From Dromaius novaehollandiae (Eukaryota > Chordata > Aves > Casuariiformes > Dromaiidae): 64,000 nucleotides of DNA. The stretch is taken from assembly GCF_036370855.1 (NCBI RefSeq), contig NW_026991398.1:372001-436000 (forward strand), given 5' to 3'. Every line of letters starts with the position of its first letter. The first letter of the stretch is position 1. Both the position numbers and the translations under genes were made by a program. The notes below the pieces were generated by a model that made no database searches, was not told the DNA's origin, and saw only the letters and a program-made list of their open reading frames with translations. Of the stretch, positions 43,501 to 52,580 are shown one piece after another.

Positions 43501-46303
43501 GAAAGAAATCTAGAGTGATACATAGCTTACCTTTGACACTGATGATGATTGCTTTGCTTTCCTTAGACTGGACTGATCTAAGGAGACGATTTATCACAGT
43601 ATATCTGCATGTGTGTGACCCACCATCCTTTGGCCCTGTGATGTTGAAGGTGTAGGTGTAGGCTTTCCTGGAGGTCCGAATGTCCACAGCCCATCCAGCT
43701 GTCCCTGAGAACTGAAAGCTCTGTATCTTGTCCTTTGAAGTGGGAGCCACACATTGGAAGGAAACAGTGTCTCCGATGAGATATTCCATTTTCTCTGGGC
43801 TCACAGAGAGTTTGGGGGGTGCAGGGAGGTCTGGGAAGGAAGTTAGACATTCGACTTATAGAAAGATAAATTCATCCATCACGGACCAGAGCAGGCAGAT
43901 ATCTCTAGCCTTGTGGCCAACGGGTGCAGACATGCTGGCTCAGGTATTTGAGGAAAGGGTGAGCTCAGCTTGCAGCAGCCATCCTAAAATAAGACTCTCT
44001 TTCCTGAATGATTCATGAATTCACCAGAAGTAACCAGGCTGTATTGCTGTTACTGGCAGCACAAACTGCAGCCCTGTTACCCATCCCCTCTATGACCCGC
44101 CCCCTCCCCCCCCCCCAAAAAAAAGAAGCACACAGTGAAGACCAGAAGTTTTCTTGGAGTCTAATTTCCATTTTTCTCAGAAAGTGTGCAAGAGACCAAA
44201 AAAACAGCTCCAAACCAAGTCCAACAAGCCCATGCCATGACTTCCCCAAATAGCATGCAAAGCAATTGAACGATTTTCTTTTTTCCCCCACATTTAAAGC
44301 TTGAAACCAAATGAGATCAGTCATTCCTGGAAGACAGCTGCCTGTGACTAGTAACAACAGTCCTTTAGCTGAGGCCAGACCTTTAGGACGCAACCAAAAC
44401 AGTATTGCTGCTAATGTATGGTATAGGAAAGAGTCCTTCTCGACTCATCCTCGGCCCGTGTCCTGTTCTGTCAGCACTGCAGGGGTTGGGTCAGGCTGTG
44501 TCCGCCCTAAGACATAATCAGATGCTCAGATATGCTGCCTACATCTTGATTCACACACTAGCTGGAGAAACACAGATGTGGTACTTGGTGGAGCAGAAGA
44601 AAATGCAGGTAGAAGGCAGAGTGGACTCACAATCACAGAGAAAGGCTGGACCAGATGAGGCTGAGGGGTTTCGGTCAGATCCCCTTAGGTTTCAACTCAC
44701 ATTCACCAAAATAAAGCACAGAGCAGCCTGATTGTCAAAGAGGAACAAAGTATTGTGGATGTGGCAGGGGAAGTAGGGTTAGCCACTGAACAGTCAACAA
44801 AAAGCTGTTCCCCTCCCTAATTGCGGCATCAGCAATTTCCTTGTAAACAGTGGGGCATCTTCATGCTCCGCATTGATAGTTTGCTGCTGCTCAGGGGCAG
44901 TTAGAATGTTGTTCCCATGTTTCTCTCTAGGACCTCATATTGTACAGGTCTAAACACTATCCTGGGTTTCCTCCCAAAGTACAACCAAGCAGGTGATGTG
45001 GGATTCTTTCTTTGGATATCTGTTCCAGTCAAACCAGCCTGTTTACTCCAGTTGGTCTGATAAGCAAAGCTTAGTCCCATGATCACTGAGGCAACAACTG
45101 GACTGAGAAGACAGACTCATTCTCCTGAAGGTCCATATTTACCCTCCCTGTTTTGGTGCATGGAATGTATTTGTATAACTCAGATTCTCACTGAGGTTCA
45201 GGCAATTCATTTTGCCCATGGTCTGTTAACCGGGATAGTGTTTTTGACACATCACCCACCAGCAGTGGTTCTTAAGTGAATCTGGGTGGGATGTGACCAG
45301 GTGGAGCACCTGAAATGCTTGAATCCTTGGGGAAACAGATGTCAAATGGGTTCTTATGTGCCCAGTTGTTCAGTTGTCCCAGCAGGATAAGGAAATGAGC
45401 TACCCCACATCCTCATCCCAAACCCAGAATTGTTACCTGCAGGTGACCCACACAGGAAAAATATCTGTAGAGATGCTGAAAGACAGAAAGGAAATGAGTG
45501 AAAGGTCTGTGGAAGGTATTAGGGATGCCACAGAAACTGGAGAGGCACTGGGAAATGGGTGCCAATGGAGGGGGCTGTAAAGGGATGATGGGGCTTATAC
45601 AAGTGAAACAGTAGAACAATTGCTTTGCAGTTGTATCAGTAGGGATCAAAATTAAGTGAGAGAATAGGAGGAAAAAAGGGAAAATAATACTGATAATACA
45701 CAGAGGCAAGGCAGAGAAAGAGGGAGAAAGAAAGAAGAAAGAAGGAAAGAAGGAAGGAAAGAAGGAAAGAAGGAAGGAAGGAAAGAATGAAAGGAAGAAA
45801 GAAAGAAAGAAGGAAGGGAGAGAGAAATAAAGAGGGGAAGAGAGACAGATAGAAAAAAAGAAAGAAGGGAAGGAAGTAAGACAACTGATATTTAGACAGA
45901 ACAGAAAGAAGAGAGAAGGGAAGAATTTTAATAGAAACGGTGAAGAGAGAAGGAATGAAAATTTGCCATCCCTGAGAGATGAAAAAAAGAGATAGTAAGA
46001 GAAGGAAGAAGAAAAAGGAGAGACAAAAAGAAAAGGAAAGGGGAAGAGGTGAGAGATATATAGAGAAGAGACACCTATGTAGATGGAGAGAGTGTTATAT
46101 AAATAAAGAGAAAGGAAAGGAAGAAGAGAGGAAGGATAGAATTTGTCTAACTGGAAAAGGAAAGAAACCTAATGGAGAAACAAAGGAATAGTGAAAGGAA
46201 AAGAGGAATGTTATTAAAATGATGGAAGAACACATTAAGTGAAGAAGGACAAGGGCCAAGACAGTCACTCACCAAGCAGAGGCAGAAAATAAGGGGACTC
46301 CAT
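40400..46303 (-). CDS. Ig receptor 2: four-Ig-domain leukocyte-receptor-like membrane protein
   Basis: Eight exons on the minus strand: 46303-46273, 45475-45437, 43830-43531, 43223-42921, 42643-42326, 41673-41380, 40696-40595 and 40542-40400. All junctions are gt/ag and phase 1, giving 509 residues. Domains: signal peptide (1-23), Ig1 (24-123), Ig2 (124-224), Ig3 (225-330), Ig4 (331-428), transmembrane (about 434-456) and a 50-residue tail. Ig2-4 carry RFHFYK/RDG (KFYFYKDG in Ig4), (N/Q)FTC and W(I/V)xS..S motifs as in LILR/CHIR domains; Ig1 is a different domain type shared with the neighbouring receptors. The membrane helix is uncharged and the predicted tail has no tyrosine, so neither FcR gamma pairing nor ITIM signalling is visible. 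The last exon has a weak acceptor and is the least certain part. Confidence 0.8.
40595..40696 (-). CDS. Ig receptor 2, exon 7: transmembrane
   Basis: 102 bp. ASSLPIPLVTGCAAAAAVIV, then LVLLLAVCICQRRR. Uncharged helix with a basic stop-transfer end. Confidence 0.85.
41380..41673 (-). CDS. Ig receptor 2, exon 6: Ig domain 4
   Basis: 294 bp. Cys in PLLITC and GQFTCRYEER; KFYFYKDGTE; KWIPSPLSQ end. Contains one additional Cys (ACTRN) and a sequon (NHS). Confidence 0.9.
42326..42643 (-). CDS. Ig receptor 2, exon 5: Ig domain 3
   Basis: 318 bp. Cys in PLRFTC and GKFTCGFEED; RFHFYRDGVE; TWVPSPQSK end. Sequon NFT. Confidence 0.9.
42921..43223 (-). CDS. Ig receptor 2, exon 4: Ig domain 2
   Basis: 303 bp. 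Cys in PLLFVC and GNFTCAYEEK; HRFHFYKEG; RWILSFVSS end. Sequons NTS, NHT and NFT. Confidence 0.9.
43531..43830 (-). CDS. Ig receptor 2, exon 3: Ig domain 1
   Basis: 300 bp. Cys in DTVSFQC and GGSHTCRY, sequon NIT, and the RLLRSVQSKES end shared in type with receptor 1 Ig1. Confidence 0.88.
43831..45436 (-). other. Receptor 2 intron 2
   Basis: 1.6 kb intron with homopolymer runs (C then A) at 44106-44125. No further exon recognised. Confidence 0.5.
45437..45475 (-). CDS. Ig receptor 2, exon 2 (signal peptide end)
   Basis: 39-bp mini-exon (acceptor tgtctttcag, donor gtaaca) coding ASLQIFFLCGSPA. Together with exon 1 it makes a normal hydrophobic signal peptide. Confidence 0.78.
45660..46245. 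repeat. Purine-rich ggaa/gaaa tract in receptor 2 intron 1
   Basis: About 580 bp of gaaa, ggaag and gagaga units on plus, with aaggaaggaaagaagg tandem runs at 45745-45815. Frames across it are artefacts. Confidence 0.9.
46273..46303 (-). CDS. Ig receptor 2, exon 1 (signal peptide start)
   Basis: Codes MESPYFLPLL, ending phase 1 before gtgagt. Confidence 0.8.
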
Positions 46304-46454
46304 GCTGAACCAGTCCTCCTTGGTATATGAGCTGGCCTCTCTTTCCGTTACTGTCCACGAAGGGAACAGACTCTTCCTCTTGTTCAACCCCAGTTGACTG
46401 TGTTCCCTCCCCTCCATCACATGAGCAAGGAGAATTCACTCAGACAGCTCACTG

Positions 46455-46545
46455 CTAGGAGAAAGAGAAAGAGAGAAAGGGGGGGGGGGAAGGAAGGAAG
46501 GAGGAAGGAAGGTGGGAAGGAGGGAGGAAGGGAGGAAGGAATAGT
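46455..46545. repeat. ggaa/gaggaagg simple repeat
   Basis: Purine run with a 9-base G tract followed by aaggaaggaaggagg units, just upstream of receptor 2 exon 1. Confidence 0.85.
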
Positions 46546-46549
46546 AATA

Positions 46550-49136
46550 ACATCTTCCCGAAACTTTATGGTCTGCTGCATCAGCCCAATAGTTTTGCTT
46601 ACATTCCCTTTGGTCACTGAGCTGGGATATTTGATCATTTTAATTTTCCTCTGCCAGTTAAGACAAGGGAACATTTTGCTTTAGTTCTTTAATTGGATAT
46701 GGAGCCATGAGAAATAGTTTATGGGAGGAAAGACATGGACAACCTTAAACCTTTTGGGGACAGGAAGTACTGAACCCACACAGGTTGCCCAGATCTCAGC
46801 TAGAGATACTGAATTGCCTCTCTGGTCAATGGAAAGAAAGACATAGGGGACAGAGCCCTTCTCATGCCCTTTATGTTTATCAGTCTCTGCCAACCAGAGA
46901 CCATCATGACTCCATTTTTCTCCTGAAGCTAGGTTAACTTCACCAAACTAAGACTAACTCCACATGAGCCCTTTTCAGCCAGTGAAATGAAACTGATGCC
47001 TCTGATGGACAATATGTGCCAGCTACCTTCATAACTTGTTTTATGAGGGGATATTCCTGGTCTAGGAACAGACTCAAGGGTAAAGATGGGAAGGGGCCAC
47101 ACTCTGGTGACACATAGGGTAAGATTCTGTTGCTTGAACATAGATGTCCAGAGTTACTTGAGTACTTCAGAGTACCCAACACATCTACAAAGAGTTGGTG
47201 GGTGTGAGGAAGGGCTCAATGGGGGACCCAGATCTTTCTTGAGCAGCTAGAATACGCTAAGGCATTTCAAATGGAGTTAGAAATCTATGTTCAGCAACTC
47301 AATTAGTGCTACATTTGGTGAGAGAAACCCCACTCTGGTGCACATTCCATGGTGATTTGCAAGTGCAGTGGAAAATTAAGAGACAGAACAGGTAATACTT
47401 CCTTCCCATTTTCCAGAATGGATCTAGCTCTGCTTTCCACTCGAAGTAGAAAATGCCTCAGTAGTGAGTCACGTGCTTTTTGGGTTTTCTTCTTTGCTGA
47501 CTAAGGGCATATGAACTTCTTTTCCAAGAAGGCAGGTAGGCAAGGAGTGATCTGTAACGCTGATTCGCTTCCAGAGTCCCAGCACTCAGAGGCTCATTTA
47601 GAGCTCCCAAGCTCACCACAGTTTGGTATCACCTCTACTAACTTCAGGCGGACACAATCATAGAGGTCTCTGGCCTGGATGCAATTCATCTTGGCCTAAA
47701 GGAGATGTCCTTGCTTGGTCAGATGGATTGCACTCTAAAAGAATCATGTGGTCTCCAATAAGGAATAGCTCATAAAAGAACACCTAAAATCAGGTAAGGT
47801 GGATCTTGCACTAGGATATGGTGAGCTTGATCTCTGTTCCTCTGCTCTGGTGTCCCAGTCCCATCTGCATTGATTAGGAGCCTATCCCTAACTTCACTTG
47901 CTCTGCCAAAATTTTTTTGAAGTTTCTCTCTTTCTGTATTCAGTGAATACAGAGCAAAGTATCTCATGCTTTTTCTGCTAGTTCCCATCTCCGTCCATCT
48001 ACTTACCACCTAAAGTGCTTTGAGTGTTTACATGTCTAACATATGCAACTGAGTTCAATATGTCAGTAGATGTTGGGAATAATCTCTTCCCCTTAGTGTC
48101 ATCTGCTGATTGCTGAGTTTCCTGACACTGTTGGAGGAAATATGTAAAGTTTTACTTCCCAAATCCTATTCCTGGGGAACTTCATTAGTACACTGAAACT
48201 TCCCCTTTCCAGGCAACACTTTACGCTGTTCTTCCTTGGCTGTTCTCTGTTATATGATTCATCTCTTCTAATGCTAGTCTGTTCTCTGTTAGATAGTGAT
48301 TCATCTCTTCTAATGCTAGTCTTCTAGAAATCAGTTGTCTAAATCCAGTCTATGCGCAAAAATCAAAATATCTGAAGGACAATTTATCCATGGCTAAAAT
48401 CAAGGTCAGAGACAGGTGTGATGAATCGCTGTTGGAAAGTGTTGATTTCTATCCATATTCAACAGTGAGAATCTACATGCAAAGCATTGATTGCCTTTTT
48501 GAATTGGCTGTAAACAAGAAAGAGATCACAGCCTTCTTTAGCTTTCCAAAGTTTACGCATTGCACCAGGTCAATGCTTTATTCAAGTGTACACAGGTGAG
48601 ATCAGTATTTCCCTGGTCTCCAAAGAGATCCTCACTCCCTTGGTTCATCCATCTCTAGGCAAGTCAAAGAGGTATTTTCCCTCCATTCTCACTTATATTT
48701 TGGCCTTTTGTTGTTCCTTCTTTCCAGTAATGGCCCAAAGCCTTGCAAGACATTCCAACACATTGCTGTTCGTCTCCAATTTCCCCTCCAGAGCTGGAGA
48801 ATACCAGTGTCCCTGAAGCGATCACTGCCCCCAAGCCTCCCAAGATGTACAACCAAAGACACATTAGCCATAAAACCCCCAAGACCTATGGCTGTGACAG
48901 AACCCAGACCCACAGTGAACACTTCCTCTAGCAAAACCTGATACAGAAAACCTCCTTCTATCACCCTGGGGAAAAAATAAATCTGAGACAAGGAAAATAT
49001 ATCTTGAATAATGATATAATGAAGCTTATTTGGCTTCTAGCACAACTAGGAGACCCAGTCCTACAGGAACTCACCTCTGTGTACTGCTGTTGCATGTATT
49101 GAATTAGTCAGGGCATGAGAAACTGGAAAGCAGCTC
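46550..49136. other. Intergenic, no gene recognised
   Basis: Contains a 30-60 bp direct repeat (tctgttctctgttanatg..attcatctcttctaatgctagtc) at 48240-48320. A plus-strand stretch at 48740-48820 contains FVSNFPSRAGEYQC, which looks faintly like an Ig F strand, but with no paired Cys or splice frame around it. Confidence 0.45.
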
Positions 49137-49649
49137 TTACTTGCTCTTGAAACTAAATTGCAGGTCTCTAAGACCAGCATAGTCATTCTCACTGCAGAAA
49201 TACAGCCCATCCTTGTCAGAGCAAAAAGGCACCTTTGAAATCCAGCAGAAAATTCCACTTGAGAAGCAAGAACAGAAGATAAGGAAGACGAGGCCACTGA
49301 TGAAGGCAAAGGTTTCCCACCACCACTGATACTGGAGCCCAGCTGAGGAGGGAGGCTGCTGAGAAAGAGGATAGCTTTGTGAAGCTGTGTTGTCCTGTGT
49401 TGGTGGGTATTCATCTGCCCTTTCTCCCCACTCTTGGATGTCTGGTTGGTGAGCAAGGGCATGCAGCTGTGTCTTCCACTTTTGTTGGGATGAATGCATC
49501 CTGGTCTTTATGGTTTCCTCCTTTGTTCTTGGGGGAAGGAGACTAAATGGGGAGAGAATCTCATGTATGGGAATATGACCATCCCAAAAAACATCACATC
49601 TCTTGGTGACAATGATACTTGTGACCTGATTCTGAGAGATATGATCCAT
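49137..49649 (-). CDS. Unidentified open frame with one membrane segment
   Basis: A 170-codon frame on the minus strand. Residues 1-104 are polar and Gln/Pro/Ser-rich, then WWWETFAFISGLVFLIFCSC with FSSGIFCWIS forms a single strong hydrophobic segment (about 108-135), followed by a Cys-containing tail ending FSFKSK. I do not recognise a family. It could be a terminal exon of a spliced gene (for example of receptor 3) or a chance frame. A pyrimidine-rich acceptor-like ctctccccatttag lies inside it at 49543-49556. Confidence 0.3.
   Translation of the reverse strand: MDHISQNQVTSIIVTKRCDVFWDGHIPIHEILSPFSLLPPRTKEETIKTRMHSSQQKWKTQLHALAHQPDIQEWGERADEYPPTQDNTASQSYPLSQQPPSSAGLQYQWWWETFAFISGLVFLIFCSCFSSGIFCWISKVPFCSDKDGLYFCSENDYAGLRDLQFSFKSK
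49508..49542 (-). CDS. Candidate tail exon of receptor 3
   Basis: Begins after ctctccccatttag in the correct phase (phase 1) and codes VSFPQEQRRKP before TAA. It is 2.9 kb from the membrane exon and has no supporting homology. Confidence 0.2.
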
Positions 49650-52478
49650 CTGCCCCTTACTTCCTCCTTCTACTAACTAGCAAATTTCACAGTATTGCTA
49701 GGACTGGTTCATGAGATGGTGAGCAAGAAGGTGGATGTAGCCTGAACTCTACTGTACAGCAGCTTGATCTTCAGCCTCATGTCCCCAAGGATAATCTGGA
49801 CTCAATCTTTGCAGATGTGAAACCATTCCTTGCAGGTATCTCTGAGGACTCTGCAGACTGCAAGGATGGGTTCCTCTCCATCAAAGCCCCAGAGAGGGCA
49901 TCTACCTTCACTACCACCTCAGGAAGAAGATCACAGGGCAGAAGAGACAGAGGGGGCCAGAAGGGACCTTGAAGGCTTTCTCACATAACCTAAAAACATC
50001 GGCCATGCAGAATTCATTTAAATCAACCTATCTGATATCTACCTTTGCTCCCATGAGTTATATCCACTCTTTAGGCTCCAGTCATGAGGGATAGGATTCA
50101 GCTGTCTAAAAAATAGGTGGCCAGAAAAGAATATCTATCAATTGAGGAGAGATGAGTAGTCTCCACCTTAGAAGAGAGAAAACTTGAAAGACTCCTAGAC
50201 TAGGAATACCCTCAAAACAGCACCTAGGTCATTGTTTTCTTATGCCATGCAGCATTGTCATACACTTATTGCACCAGGATGCCTAGAAGTCTAAAATTAG
50301 GAAGAGACCTAATGGCTAGACCTAGCCATAGCTAAATCTTCCCAGTGTCCAGCAGGTAGCAAAGAAGGGAAGAAAGGGACCTTTCTGTGGACCTTACCGG
50401 CATCCCCTGCAGAGATAGCTTTCGACAGCAAAAGTTGTAGGAGATAAATCTCACTCCAAATATGATCACATAGAACAACTTACAGACAATCTCTTAAGGA
50501 CTAACCCATCACTGATATCTGTACAAAGTTGTTGGTGCTGGAGAGTACCTCTTCTCCTGATTCATCCCTCAAGTATCAGCAAGTATATGGCTCAGCCTTG
50601 TTTTCTGAACTGTGAATTCCAGCCTGCCCAGGAAAACCCTCATGAAGATCTGTTCCCTTCTGGGGATGATGAATTGGTACCCACAGGCATTCTAACCTAG
50701 CAGTGGGGAAGAGATGAGGATGATATATTCCTATGTGATGTAGAGCATGTAGATGTTATGAGGGTTCCAAGGAGAGCACTGGAGTGGGTACAGGGCCTGA
50801 CAGAAAAGTCATGGTTTCATTAGCCATTTACAAAAGATCTATAAAACCTTAGACCTTGCCCTAAATTGGACACTGATTATTGATATTTCATTAGTGTCAA
50901 AAGTTTGTCCATTAGAGTAGATTAGAGAGGAGGACTTCTGAGTCTCATTTCCCCTTCTTGTCTACCCCATCAGACCCCATGCTCCCTTCTGAGTCCTGAA
51001 ATGGCAACCCTTGAGATCTGGGCCCATACCATTTACTCCAACTCAAATCCCATCTCAGATGAGGGAAAATCAGTTGGAGAGGAGAGGAGAGGGGCGGGAA
51101 GGGGAGGGGAGGTAGCCTCTTGGGCAAGCCTGATTTACACCAGCTGAGGAACAGATCCATCCAGAGCCCGAGCTCAGTGCAGCCATGACTGTGGGAATTG
51201 GTTAGGTGTTCTCTGCTTCACCACAGTTCCGCTCTGTCTTCAGGGACTATGCTGCTGCAGGCATAGTTGTGGAAGGGGCTAATGTGTGCACAAGGCTTCA
51301 AGCAAGCCTAAGCAGCTGGGCTGACACACAGCATGTGGTGCAACCTGGCGTTCAGAGGGGAAGTTAGCACTTTTGAGCTTTCTTGTTCATGCTGAGGGCA
51401 GGCTGCAGAGCTCTTCCCCATTTACCCAGGATGATTTATACCCTCTGGTGCTGAAGCAGAAAGTTTTGATCTCTACAATGATCCCATGCTGGGAGTCCCT
51501 TCTTCCATCTGCTCTTCCTTTGGGAATGAATTATGGCCTAAGGGATCTGATCCCAGGGATGTTTTCTGTGATCCAGTCCCCCCCCCCCCCCCCGCCGCCT
51601 TTTCCCTCTCCAAGAAATCGGTCCTCTACAGATGCAAGCCAGCATATCTTGGCAGTGCAGATATTTGTTATCCCTGAACACCCAGCATCTAGAGGGACAA
51701 GGAACTGATGTGCCTGTGTGCCCTCCCCCTTCTGGCAGGTCCCACGGTTCAGAGATAAATGCCCAAGGTGCAGTGGTGTACCACAAAGGAGTCTGAATTT
51801 CAGATGAAAGTAAGAACCGGATTTAATGATAACATGGTGGAGTTACATGTGTGGTGGAGCAGATGCACACACACATGCACAAACACACACGAACACATTC
51901 TCCAGGATGGAGGATATCTTTTGATGAAACCCACACCACAAAGATACAACACCCAGATTTAATCAGAGAGATGTGAGACGTTTGAAGGCACAGAGGAGAG
52001 AAGCAGGCCAAGTAATTTCAGTTCAGCATTCACCACTGTTGTCTTTTGGGGACACTGAAACAGGCAAGAGGGAATTAGGCAAGGTCCTAGGGAATGGATT
52101 GCCTTTACTAAATAGGGCAAAAAGCCTTTGGGGATGTTTCTTCTGCTTCATATTGTTATTCCATCCCGAATCCCTCCTCCAGATCTGCAAAGAAAGGAGC
52201 AACAGCATCTGAAATTGCTTTCTTTAGTCTCAGACCTCTAAAGGAGACAAGTTTGGGGGCCAAATGAGGAAGGATGGTAAAGAGAGATCCTGTTCAAATT
52301 CTCTGACCAGAACATTCCCCCCAAAACGCTTTGAACAAGTGTTTTTTGTTTTTTGTTTTTTGTTTTTTTTTCCTTTCAAAGGAATGTGAAATAACAAAAA
52401 GTGGATCATTTTTGGAAAAGAAAATAAAGTCCCAGGATTATAAGAATCAGTGTGTCCTGATGAAAATATAGCATTTAC
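49650..52478. other. No gene recognised
   Basis: Contains G/A-rich patches (51075-51115), a C run at 51580-51597 and a ca-rich patch at 51866-51900. If receptor 3 has a tail exon within this stretch I could not identify it convincingly. Confidence 0.45.
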
Positions 52479-52580
52479 CTCTTCTCTTCATCAGGCAGTG
52501 GGAGAAGAAAAAGATGAGGCCATTGATGGTAAAGAATGAGCCACCCACAGCAATCTCTCGGATCCAGCTGATTTTCTGGC
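52479..52580 (-). CDS. Ig receptor 3, exon 5: transmembrane with arginine
   Basis: 102 bp; acceptor catccacgcag, donor gtaaat. SWIREIAVGG at the outer half of the helix; ends in KRR. Confidence 0.82.

Noticed and set aside
48740-48820. Plus-strand stretch with GEYQC resembling an Ig F strand
   Set aside because: No paired B-strand Cys, no splice-bounded exon, opposite strand to the cluster; too weak.
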